From positions 1-8,909 of the forward strand of contig CALEUW010000037.1 of the NCBI GenBank assembly GCA_937920725.1: a DNA stretch of 8,909 nt, in the 5' to 3' direction. A model generated the notes under the pieces. It searched no databases. It was not told the DNA's origin and saw only the letters and a program-made list of their open reading frames with translations. The stretch is from UMGS1601 sp900553335 (GTDB taxonomy: Bacteria > Bacillota > Clostridia > Oscillospirales > Ruminococcaceae). Positions 1 through 6,482 of the stretch are shown here, one piece after another. Within the stretch, counting starts at the first letter, position 1; each line of letters starts with the position of its first letter. The translations under genes were made by a program, and so were the position numbers.

Positions 1-3000
1 CAACGTCTGCTGTAGTAACCTTTCCGTCACCGTTAATATCACCGTATGGATTAAGCTTAACGTCCTGTGTGTTATCGCTTACTTCAACTGTGATCTCATA
101 GCTTCTCGGAGCATACTTTCCTCCGCTTACTGTAAGAGTATAATCACCTGTTTCCAGATTTTCAATAGTGTATGTTCCCATGCTCGTTGCTTTTACGCTT
201 GTTTCTTTTCCGTCTGATGCAACTGCCGTTACTGTCATTTCAGTTCCAGATTCTTCGTCCGATACATAGATCATGCCTGATAAAGGTGTTCTGGTATCTA
301 CTATTTCAAGTCCTGCGATTGCTTCCAAAATTGCCTCTGCCCAAGCGTCGATCTGCGACTGGTATCTGATATCCAAATCGTAAACTACGGCATCACATGC
401 TTCTCCGTACACCTTTAATGTTTCCTCACTAAAGCATATACCGCTTGGAAAACTATTTATTGCTTCATATACTTTTGTGTAATCAGCAGGAGGATATTCG
501 ATTGCCGCAATTGCCGCCTCAAGCTCACTTGTCCGAACTCTGTAATCATCTTTGGTTGCCGATGGATCATTAAGCGTTGCATTTGCATCTTCAATAACCA
601 ATGCCAATAGAGCTAAACTTTCTTCGGTGCACATGCTCTTATCAATCGCTTGGGCTTTCTCTATTGCATCCTTGAGATTTCTTACATCACCTACGCCGAT
701 ACTGCCGGCAGAGTATGTATATAACAACTCATCATTCTCATTATAAAACTCTACGTTCTTTACATAGAATACTTCATCAGATTTCGTCCAACCTGTTCCG
801 GCTGTCAGGCTGAATGCCGACTCTGTTGTCGGAATGCTTAAGTTATACTTAAACACGTTGTCCTCAGATCCCTTTAAGCTCTTATACGGTTGATCGCCGT
901 CTAAGAAATTCCAAATATGAAGTGTTCCGTATGCAAGCTGATATTTTAAAGCCTCATTCGGTGTGCATGTTACCTTAACATAGCTTGTTCCTACAACTTT
1001 TTCCATATCTACATCGTCTGATACCACGACTTTATACGAATCTGTTTCATGATTGTATGTAACCTCATAGCCGCCGTAAATTGTCGCTACATATTTGTCA
1101 GATGTGTTTACGATCGTAAGTCCCGAATATGCATCGTTCAAATTATCATAAAGCGCTTCATATTCGTTGTAGGTAAGCTCTTTCTCAGATGCTAACGCAT
1201 CCTTAGCCGCTTTGAGAGCATCATTAAGCGCTGTCCAGCTGTCGGACGTGTAGTCGCTCTCGTTCTTTATTGTAAGAAGCTTTTCAATATTACCAGAAAG
1301 CTTTTCAAGCGCTGCTTTCATCTTTGTGCTGTCTGCTTCTACCAAACCGTCAATGGCGTCTGTGATCGCCTTTACTGCTGCATCAATATCCGCCTGTGCA
1401 GCGTTTGCGTTTTCCTTAACCGTCTTAGCTGTGCCTATTGCAGTGGCGAGAGCAGCATATGATTTTGCTGAATAATTCTCAGCTTTTATCGCCTCAGCTT
1501 CAGCAAGCTTTGCGTTTAGCTCTGTGAAATCCAACGAATATACAACATTTGTGTCTGTAATATATCCTGCGTTTCTGAGGGTAGTTTCGGTTGTGCTTCC
1601 CTTTATAACTGTGTAGGTTATGTTTGTGCCGTTTGTTCCAAAGGTTTCAGTGTAATTATTGCCTGCTTTTCCAACATAAGCTAGATCATCACACTTTATT
1701 ATTACTTCATTTAATGCTGTACAGCCATTAAACATAGTATTCGGTAATCCGTTTTCAACAGTTGCATATCTCTGCTGAACTGTTCCGCATCCTAATATTG
1801 TTGCTTTTTTAAGAGCGGTACACTCAAAGAAAATTGATTCAGAATGGGTTTCTCCGCCCCAACTGTCACCACCGTGACCGTATGTAATGTTCGCTCCACA
1901 AGTTGCTTCTTGTAGATAATCGCAGTGTGAAAATGCATTAGCAGAAATAAAGACACCCTCCGGAATTTCTACATCTTTAATCATGGAATATGAATACGCA
2001 AAACTATTTATCCTTTTTACGTTTTTCGGAACTGTTAAATTTGTAATAACAGTAGAATAAAACGCTCCCTTACCTATCGTTTCAATAGTATCTGGCAATG
2101 TTATTTTTTTGAGATTTGGATAAGCAACAGTAGAAGTATCAACTGCTGAAACATGGCCGAACGCGCATGCTCCTACTGATGTAACGCCTTCTTCAATTAC
2201 TACCTCTTTTATATCGTTTGCATATTCATAATATGTCCAAGGGGTACAATTCGTATAAACGGTCTCGTTCATCGGTCCTGTTCCCGAAATAGTAAGTATT
2301 CCTGTTTCTCTGTTAAGACTCCATGTTACATTTTCGCCGCATTTACCTGTTTTTATAACATTAACTGACTTAAGTGCGTCTGTTGCCGCTTTAAGGTCAC
2401 TTGTTAACTGTACGACCTCAGGACCTGTCATTGTAGGAAGCTTTCCTTCCTTTATCGACGCACCAATGTCAATAGTAGAATCAACACTATAATATATTGC
2501 TCCTAACGAAAGTTCAGTCTTAGCCTTATCGTACAAAGGCTGAAACGCTGCTAGCAGCTCCGGATCGACCTCCAAATCGGCATCAGCAAATTCTTTGAGT
2601 TTTTTATCCGCTTTTTCAACTTGCTTTTGAAGGCGATACTGCTCTGTAGCTGTAGGAAGTCCTACTATTTTTGCATTTTTAATATTCGGGCATCTTTCCT
2701 CCAAAAAAGATTTAAATGGGTTTTGAGTCGTTCTTTCATAATAGTATCTGTGATAGAAAGTCAGATCCTCACTGTCATCAAAATGATATGCATAGATGGC
2801 GCTTCCGTCTGAAGTATCTCCTTCCTTGTCGCGTGTAGTCCAAAAAAAATAATCGCCATAAAGCAAATATACGGATTTTAATTTAGGGCAGTTCTTAAAA
2901 GTTCCCCCCATAACACCTACATGAATAGTATCTAAGGTACGACTCTTGTTAATTTCCAAAGATTCAGGCGCTACAACCGTTTCAAGTGAAGTACAGCCGA

Positions 3001-4243
3001 AAAACGCATATGAATCAACGTCAATATCATCCAAAGGTAATACTACATATTTAAGAGAAGTGCAGTTTTCAAATGCACGCTTATCTATGTAACCGTGACA
3101 AAACTTTCCGCCAATACCTATATTTGAAAAATCAAGTTCTTCAAGTTTTGCACAATCAGCAAATGCCTCAAAACCTATATAAAAATCGCCCGGAAGGTCT
3201 TCAGCTTCAAACTCAATATGCTCAACAGCCGAACCTTTAAATGCCGCTCTTCCGATAGATGAAACGTCTTTGCCGACTATTACCTTCTTGATTTGATCTT
3301 TATACTGATCAAACTGCCAGCTAAACTTTGTACTCACATCGTAGTCATACATATTTCCCTCTCCTGAGAGAGTAAGAGTTCCGGTAGCTTCGTCAAATGA
3401 CCATGTTACATTTTCTCCGCACTTGCCTTCTTTGCCGCCTACCGGAAATTCTGTAGTAGGTTCTTCTGTAGTAGGCTCTTCCTCAGGAGTGATATAAGCT
3501 ATATTTGTATAGCCATTATCCTTAAGAGTCTTTTCTGTGGTGCTTCCCTCGTAAACATGAAATACCGGATTCATCGTGTTATTGCCAAATGTTGCAGCAT
3601 CATAAACGTTGTCAGATGCTACAACAGATGCTATATCCCTTGCATAAATATAATAATCGGTAGCGCTAGAGCAATAACCGAAAGTTGAATCGCCAAGTTT
3701 TGTAACTCCTTTTCCTATAGTTACGGTTTTTAGCTTACTACATGCTCTGAAAGCAGCTGGACCTATTTCAGTTACGTTGTCAGGAATATTAATGGTTTTC
3801 AGCTCCCGAAGATCATAAAAACATGAGTCACCTATCGAAGTAACACCCGAAGGGATCTTAAGGTTCCTAATGCCTGTCCACTGTGATACTGCGCTTTCCC
3901 CTAACGTTTTTAAGGTTTTTGGCAGAGTAATTACTCTTAAGTATCCTCCATTTCTCTCTGCATGAGAGCCGAGTGCTTTATCTCCGATATCGGTAATGCC
4001 GTCTTCAATATGGATCGCTTTTACCCAATATTTATTAAAAAATCCTTCTTCAAATCCGGTAATAGTTCCGGTTCCTGAAATAGTTAAAAGGGACCCCGAA
4101 TCAAGTGTCCACGTTGCATTTTCGCCGCAGCTTCCAGTAGCCACAACATCCACCGCACTCGCCGTCGCAAACGGCGTAAGCGCCATAGTCGATAAGGCGA
4201 CCGCAGCGGCTAAAACGCCGCTTAAAAATCTTTTAAACTTCAT
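1..4243 (-). CDS. Secreted BspA-type leucine-rich-repeat protein with FIVAR-like repeats and type I dockerin (partial, C-terminus off the left edge)
   Basis: An open frame of at least 1414 codons runs from an ATG at 4243 to the left edge. I checked the frame at several points and saw no stop. AAGGAG at 4256-4251 lies 7 nt before the ATG. Residues 1-30 are a signal peptide (KFKR, then an Ala/Leu/Val core, likely cleavage after ATASA). The motif CGEN-x-TW, ending in an SG-T/E-G turn, occurs three times (Cys 39, 275, 635), each heading a block of BspA/LRR_5-type repeats with phrases such as GVTSIG and IPDNVTEIG. A Pro/Glu/Thr linker lies at about 256-272. Helical regions follow at about 530-625, with FIVAR-like repeats at about 905-965, 971-1040, 1185-1247 and 1248-1310. 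A beta-sandwich like CarboxypepD_reg covers about 1313-1396. The visible end, GDINGDGKVTTADV, is the first calcium-binding segment of a type I dockerin. By family it should be exported and held non-covalently by a cohesin scaffold, with a binding or structural role; no catalytic domain is visible. The ligand is unknown. Confidence 0.93.
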   Translation of the reverse strand, partial: MKFKRFLSGVLAAAVALSTMALTPFATASAVDVVATGSCGENATWTLDSGSLLTISGTGTITGFEEGFFNKYWVKAIHIEDGITDIGDKALGSHAERNGGYLRVITLPKTLKTLGESAVSQWTGIRNLKIPSGVTSIGDSCFYDLRELKTINIPDNVTEIGPAAFRACSKLKTVTIGKGVTKLGDSTFGYCSSATDYYIYARDIASVVASDNVYDAATFGNNTMNPVFHVYEGSTTEKTLKDNGYTNIAYITPEEEPTTEEPTTEFPVGGKEGKCGENVTWSFDEATGTLTLSGEGNMYDYDVSTKFSWQFDQYKDQIKKVIVGKDVSSIGRAAFKGSAVEHIEFEAEDLPGDFYIGFEAFADCAKLEELDFSNIGIGGKFCHGYIDKRAFENCTSLKYVVLPLDDIDVDSYAFFGCTSLETVVAPESLEINKSRTLDTIHVGVMGGTFKNCPKLKSVYLLYGDYFFWTTRDKEGDTSDGSAIYAYHFDDSEDLTFYHRYYYERTTQNPFKSFLEERCPNIKNAKIVGLPTATEQYRLQKQVEKADKKLKEFADADLEVDPELLAAFQPLYDKAKTELSLGAIYYSVDSTIDIGASIKEGKLPTMTGPEVVQLTSDLKAATDALKSVNVIKTGKCGENVTWSLNRETGILTISGTGPMNETVYTNCTPWTYYEYANDIKEVVIEEGVTSVGACAFGHVSAVDTSTVAYPNLKKITLPDTIETIGKGAFYSTVITNLTVPKNVKRINSFAYSYSMIKDVEIPEGVFISANAFSHCDYLQEATCGANITYGHGGDSWGGETHSESIFFECTALKKATILGCGTVQQRYATVENGLPNTMFNGCTALNEVIIKCDDLAYVGKAGNNYTETFGTNGTNITYTVIKGSTTETTLRNAGYITDTNVVYSLDFTELNAKLAEAEAIKAENYSAKSYAALATAIGTAKTVKENANAAQADIDAAVKAITDAIDGLVEADSTKMKAALEKLSGNIEKLLTIKNESDYTSDSWTALNDALKAAKDALASEKELTYNEYEALYDNLNDAYSGLTIVNTSDKYVATIYGGYEVTYNHETDSYKVVVSDDVDMEKVVGTSYVKVTCTPNEALKYQLAYGTLHIWNFLDGDQPYKSLKGSEDNVFKYNLSIPTTESAFSLTAGTGWTKSDEVFYVKNVEFYNENDELLYTYSAGSIGVGDVRNLKDAIEKAQAIDKSMCTEESLALLALVIEDANATLNDPSATKDDYRVRTSELEAAIAAIEYPPADYTKVYEAINSFPSGICFSEETLKVYGEACDAVVYDLDIRYQSQIDAWAEAILEAIAGLEIVDTRTPLSGMIYVSDEESGTEMTVTAVASDGKETSVKATSMGTYTIENLETGDYTLTVSGGKYAPRSYEITVEVSDNTQDVKLNPYGDINGDGKVTTADV

Positions 4244-4431
4244 AAAAATTCTCCTTATAGCTTACATAGTTTATTTACAGGTCTTAAAACCTTAGCTGAC
4301 GCAAAGCGCCTGTGTTACTTCTGCGCCGCAAAAAGCGAATGAAAATAAATCAGCTCTCCCTCCTTGCATAAATCGGGTAAATTAAAAATCCCCCCTAAAG
4401 ATTTTTTGCGATCAACGCATAATTTTTTTGT
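4244..4431 (-). promoter_or_regulatory. Long, potentially structured 5' leader of the dockerin/LRR gene (candidate cis-regulatory RNA)
   Basis: The predicted start of transcription near 4431 leaves a leader of about 188 nt. On the minus strand it can form a TGCG/CGCA hairpin (4407-4419), an AT-rich hairpin (4384-4390 with 4400-4406), and an outer helix AGCTGA/TCAGCT (4350-4355 with 4294-4299). The outer helix encloses a 7-bp helix with one bulge (4318-4325 with 4300-4306) and a small CGC/GCG hairpin (4327-4337). ACAGG in the 11-nt loop (4309-4313) is complementary to CCTGT downstream (4277-4281), so a pseudoknot is possible. I compared it by eye with the c-di-GMP, c-di-AMP, cobalamin and other common riboswitch cores and found no convincing match. 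The helices are seen; function is inferred. Confidence 0.4.
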
Positions 4432-4437
4432 ATCTGC

Positions 4438-4466
4438 ATTCTAACTTACATAAAGGACAAGGTCAA
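4438..4466 (-). promoter_or_regulatory. Sigma-A promoter of the dockerin/LRR gene
   Basis: On the minus strand, TTGACC (4466-4461) and TAGAAT (4443-4438) are separated by 17 nt, a near-consensus vegetative promoter. Transcription would start near 4431, giving a long leader before the ATG at 4243. The -35 lies 3 bp from the direct repeat described at 4470-4505, which fits activation or repression by a protein bound there. Confidence 0.7.
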
Positions 4467-4469
4467 TAG

Positions 4470-4505
4470 AAAATTCGTGTTTGGTAGTTTTCAGTTCGTG
4501 TTTGG
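4470..4505. promoter_or_regulatory. 21-bp-period direct repeat, candidate LytTR regulator binding site
   Basis: The 11-mer TTCGTGTTTGG occurs at 4474-4484 and again at 4495-4505, exactly 21 bp (two helical turns) apart. In the same register, 4491-4499 (TCAGTTCGT) fits all nine positions of the LytTR consensus [TA][AC][CA]GTTN[AG][TG], and 4470-4478 (AAAATTCGT) fits eight of nine, with 12 bp between them. Paired 9-bp direct repeats with that spacing next to a -35 are how AgrA-type regulators bind. The gene at 6720-7457 encodes such a regulator. The repeat is seen; the bound protein is inferred. Confidence 0.45.
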
Positions 4506-4536
4506 CAAATTGACATAAGATTTTTCAAAAAAATCC

Positions 4537-4572
4537 AACAAAAAATCGGCTGTGAAATTCATCACAACCGAT
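4537..4572 (-). terminator. Rho-independent terminator of the 4607-5188 gene
   Basis: The minus strand carries ATCGG-T-TGTGA, a 6-nt loop, then TCACA-G-CCGAT: 10 pairs interrupted by one internal mismatch pair (4545-4572). A run of six T begins at the end of the stem and continues to 4540. It lies 35 nt past the stop codon of the membrane-protein gene and separates that gene from the dockerin/LRR gene downstream on the same strand. Confidence 0.85.
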
Positions 4573-4606
4573 CGAAATTTACAAATATATGTCGAAATTT
4601 GTATGT

Positions 4607-5188
4607 TTACTTTTTGCGTTTGTATACAAATATTGACTTTAAGTCTTCGTTATTATATCCGATTTTGAAGAAGTAATAGCAAACCAAGATCATAACAAAC
4701 GGTAAAGCCATTGCTACGAAAATCGAGAGCCACGAAGTGTCAGCAGCGACAACCGAAGCAGCAGCCGCCTTTTTATCGGGAGCGTTAAATCCCAAGCTAA
4801 AGAGATTAAAAATCGGAGTAAAGAATGTATTCGTCAGGTAATAAACAGCAATAGTGTTACCGAGTACACCGACTTTTCCCAAAATCAAAAAGATTACAGA
4901 TATGTAACTTGGAATAACACTTACAAGACCGATCGTCAAACCAAAGCCCTCGCATTCTTCCATTCCATGAAATTTAACTTGATTTTTAATAATGCCTCCC
5001 TGCTTCATACAGTAATCAGCCAAAAGCATTCCGACTATCAAGAGCTGGCATATGCCGAAAACTATATTATTGATCAGCCAGTATGATCGATAAAAAACCA
5101 TCCAAAACAACAAAAGCACAAGGCACATAAAGTCTGCGGTTAAAACCTTCAGCAAAACCTTAGCAGCACATTTTTTCTTAAAACTCAT
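4607..5188 (-). CDS. Multi-pass membrane protein of unknown function
   Basis: 193 residues, starting at ATG 5188 with GGAGG (5200-5196) 7 nt upstream. The N-terminus is basic (SFKKKCAAK). Hydrophobic stretches lie at about 18-33, 39-59, 84-104 and 152-174, with a weaker one at 112-133, so four or five membrane passes. A polar loop between the second and third (about 60-82) holds KQGGIIKNQVKFHGMEE, a Gly/Lys/Asn-rich pattern followed by GLTIGLVSVIP. I have the impression of similar patterns in uncharacterised Firmicute membrane proteins but cannot name the family. The loop at 136-150 is Ala-rich, and the tail ends in YKRKK. No catalytic or transport motif is visible. It has its own promoter and terminator, so it is probably monocistronic. 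It is a real gene by ribosome site, promoter, terminator and membrane-protein composition; its function is not recognised. Confidence 0.85.
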   Translation of the reverse strand: MSFKKKCAAKVLLKVLTADFMCLVLLLFWMVFYRSYWLINNIVFGICQLLIVGMLLADYCMKQGGIIKNQVKFHGMEECEGFGLTIGLVSVIPSYISVIFLILGKVGVLGNTIAVYYLTNTFFTPIFNLFSLGFNAPDKKAAAASVVAADTSWLSIFVAMALPFVMILVCYYFFKIGYNNEDLKSIFVYKRKK

Positions 5189-5224
5189 ATTCTTTCCTCC
5201 GGGGCAAAATTGATTTCAAGGACT

Positions 5225-5253
5225 ATTATACACGGTTTTTCAAAAAAATACAA
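5225..5253 (-). promoter_or_regulatory. Promoter of the membrane-protein gene
   Basis: On the minus strand, TATAAT (5230-5225) is preceded at 17 nt by TTGTAT (5253-5248). The -10 is perfect; the -35 matches only the TTG half. Transcription would start about 30 nt before the ATG at 5188. The region is shared with the divergent gene at 5339. Confidence 0.55.
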
Positions 5254-5256
5254 TAA

Positions 5257-5284
5257 TTTTAGAAAATCTTTTATTTGATATAAT
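5257..5284 (+). promoter_or_regulatory. Probable promoter of the 71-residue protein gene
   Basis: A perfect TATAAT lies at 5279-5284 with only a poor -35 candidate (TTTTAG, 5257-5262, 16 nt away). It sits 54 nt before the ATG at 5339 and is back-to-back with the minus-strand promoter at 5225-5253, with overlapping upstream AT-rich DNA. Confidence 0.45.
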
Positions 5285-5338
5285 AAAGCTGTCAGGGAAA
5301 AATAATAGTGAAAAAACTTTTAAAAAGGAGGGGCAAAA

Positions 5339-5554
5339 ATGAAACAAAGCGAGAACAAGCGCCGATTTCCAAGGCACACAAGAGAAGTGAAATTTGACGG
5401 AGATGTAAAGATATACGATCCGAAGAATGTAATTCCCGTGTTTGAAACATATGTAGTAACCGACAACCACACCGATGATAACGGCAGAGTATACAACAAT
5501 GATGATGAAAACATAAAGCTTTCAAAGCACTGGGTTGACGAAAATCACAAATAG
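5339..5554 (+). CDS. Small hydrophilic protein, DUF3787-like C-terminus (tentative)
   Basis: 71 residues. The start is fixed by AGGAGGGG at 5326-5333, 5 nt before the ATG. The protein is charged, with a basic N-terminal part (KRRFPRHTREVK), then Asp/Asn-rich, with no signal peptide or membrane segment. The last ten residues, SKHWVDENHK, and the preceding GRV...DENIKL resemble the C-terminus of DUF3787 proteins (small Clostridia proteins, some reported on spore surfaces), whose tail reads roughly V..AKEWVDENxK. That likeness is from memory and rests on a short stretch, and the N-terminal half does not obviously fit, so the family call is weak. The reading frame is preferred over antisense frames because of its ribosome site and promoter. 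The gene upstream is divergent. The dehydrogenase gene starts 40 nt downstream but has its own promoter. Confidence 0.75.
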   Translation: MKQSENKRRFPRHTREVKFDGDVKIYDPKNVIPVFETYVVTDNHTDDNGRVYNNDDENIKLSKHWVDENHK

Positions 5555-5563
5555 AGGTAAAAT
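5535..5563 (+). promoter_or_regulatory. Promoter of the short-chain dehydrogenase gene
   Basis: TTGACG (5535-5540) and TAAAAT (5558-5563) are 17 nt apart. The -35 lies inside the last codons of the 71-residue gene and the -10 just after its stop. Transcription would start near 5570, about 25 nt before the ATG, so the dehydrogenase can be made independently of the small gene upstream. Confidence 0.6.
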
Positions 5564-5594
5564 GATTGTATACTGAAAAAAGGGGTATGCAATT

Positions 5595-6314
5595 ATGAAA
5601 ACAGCCGTAATTACCGGTGCATCACGAGGAATAGGAAAGGCAACAGCCGAAACTTTTAGCAGTGCCGGATATCGGGTTATTATAAACTATAAGAATTCTG
5701 AGAATGAAGCAAGAAAGCTCAGCGAGTCGCTTCCCCACTCACATATTTTTAAGGCTGACATTTCAGACAGCGCACAGGTTAAAGCTATGTTTGATTATGT
5801 CAAGAAAAGTTTTGGCGGAACAGATGTGCTTGTCAACAATGCCGGGATCTCGCATATCGGAGTTTTTCAGCTTATGGAGGACAGCGAGATAGAAAAAATG
5901 CTTTCTACAAATCTTACAGGTGCAATTTTGTGCAGCAAATACGCAGTAAGAGATATGATCTCCAAAAAAAGCGGAACTATCATAAATATATCGTCAATGT
6001 GGGGAGAAACCGGCGCTTCCTGCGAGGTAGTGTATTCTGCTTCAAAGGCAGGAATGATCGGACTTACAAAAGCTTTGGCAAAAGAAGTCGGTCAAAGCGG
6101 AATAAGAGTAAACTGCATCTCACCCGGAGTAATTGACACCGACATGAACAAAAAGCTTGACGACGAAGCGATCGCTGAGCTTATAAACGATATTCCGCTG
6201 AAACGTTTGGGATCACCAAAGGAAATTGCGAAGATTGTGCTGTTTTTAGCGTCAGAAAATTCGTCATATTTAAATGGCATTACGATCGGAGCAAACGGCG
6301 GAATGGTGATGTAA
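5595..6314 (+). CDS. SDR-family NAD(P)-dependent oxidoreductase, FabG-like (possibly YmfI-type EF-P 5-aminopentanone reductase)
   Basis: 239 residues, the usual length for a classical short-chain dehydrogenase. AGGGG at 5581-5585 lies 9 nt before the ATG. The Rossmann motif TGASRGIG is at 7-14 and NNAG at 81-84. The catalytic residues are Asn106, Ser134, Tyr147 and Lys151 (YSASK), followed by PG at 177-178 and a C-terminal NGG motif. All active-site residues are present, so it should be a soluble, functional reductase. FabG (3-oxoacyl-ACP reductase) is the closest well-known relative, but there are no fatty-acid genes nearby. The stretch around the active site (SSMWGETGASCEV) resembles the YmfI branch, which finishes the aminopentanol modification of elongation factor P in Bacillus. 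I infer this subfamily from that stretch alone. It sits in a single-gene unit with its own promoter. No clear terminator follows directly; the hairpin at 6433-6478 may serve. Confidence 0.92.
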   Translation: MKTAVITGASRGIGKATAETFSSAGYRVIINYKNSENEARKLSESLPHSHIFKADISDSAQVKAMFDYVKKSFGGTDVLVNNAGISHIGVFQLMEDSEIEKMLSTNLTGAILCSKYAVRDMISKKSGTIINISSMWGETGASCEVVYSASKAGMIGLTKALAKEVGQSGIRVNCISPGVIDTDMNKKLDDEAIAELINDIPLKRLGSPKEIAKIVLFLASENSSYLNGITIGANGGMVM

Positions 6315-6359
6315 TAACGCAAAAGCCTAGGGAGGGTTTAATTGACAACTATTTTACGG

Positions 6360-6387
6360 TTGGAAAAATCCGAAGATATATTATAAT
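6360..6387 (+). promoter_or_regulatory. Promoter of the putative antitoxin RNA
   Basis: TTGGAA (6360-6365) and a perfect TATAAT (6382-6387) are 16 nt apart on the plus strand. No plausible coding start follows before the hairpin at 6433-6478, so the product would be a short non-coding RNA beginning near 6394. A TTGACA further upstream (6342-6347) is too far from the -10 to pair with it. Confidence 0.6.
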
Positions 6388-6421
6388 ATAAAAAGGGAGT
6401 CCTGCGATAAGCGGTTCCTCC
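6388..6421 (-). terminator. Terminator of the toxin-locus mRNA
   Basis: Read on the minus strand, GGAG (6421-6418) pairs with CTCC (6399-6396), enclosing short GC pairs and the loop TTATC. The stem is followed by C then TTTTT (6394-6390). This is a compact rho-independent terminator that would end the minus-strand toxin transcript just where the plus-strand antitoxin RNA begins. On the plus strand the same bases form the first hairpin of the antitoxin RNA. Confidence 0.6.
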
Positions 6422-6482
6422 AAATTTTTGGTATTAAGAAACACCGTCAACTTGGTAGATTGGGCGGTGTTTCTTAATTATT
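6394..6482 (+). ncRNA. Putative type I antitoxin RNA (convergent with the toxin gene)
   Basis: An RNA of about 85-90 nt is predicted from the promoter at 6360-6387 to the end of the long hairpin at 6433-6478. It has two hairpins: GGAG...CTCC with inner GC pairs (6396-6421), and a perfect 14-bp stem with an 18-nt loop (6433-6446 with 6465-6478). It is fully complementary to the 3' end of the predicted toxin mRNA and overlaps the last toxin codon and stop. This arrangement matches 3'-overlapping type I antitoxins such as RatA and SR4, and the GGAACCGCTTATCGCAGGAC block looks familiar from Clostridia holin-like-toxin loci (recollection, not a search). No expression evidence. Confidence 0.5.
6433..6478 (+). 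terminator. 14-bp perfect hairpin, terminator of the antitoxin RNA and probably of the dehydrogenase transcript
   Basis: ATTAAGAAACACCG (6433-6446) and CGGTGTTTCTTAAT (6465-6478) are perfectly complementary around an 18-nt loop. The T-rich half of the stem and the following ATTATT would favour termination on the plus strand. The symmetric AT-rich arms mean it could also act on the minus strand. Confidence 0.6.

Noticed and set aside
3996..4295. Plus-strand open frame of 99 codons
   Set aside because: It lies antisense to the signal peptide and first LRR of the large minus-strand gene and has no ribosome site or promoter.
4280..4312. GACGCAAAGC on the plus strand, like a core piece of a c-di-GMP-I riboswitch
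   Set aside because: The other conserved blocks are missing, it faces away from the nearby gene, and there is no plus-strand gene within reach.
4265..4400. GTCAGCTAA and GGGGGGA in the leader, like pieces of the c-di-AMP (ydaO) riboswitch
   Set aside because: The conserved GGGTGAATC-type block and the spacing are absent, so the likeness is only local.
5240..5525. Three overlapping minus-strand frames opposite the 71-residue gene
   Set aside because: They are Cys/Phe/Ser-rich, lack ribosome sites, and overlap a plus-strand frame that has a strong ribosome site and promoter.
6343..6384. Short TTG-started frame behind GGGAGGG (14 codons)
   Set aside because: Very short, not recognisable, and lies over the antitoxin promoter. 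The purine run alone is not enough.
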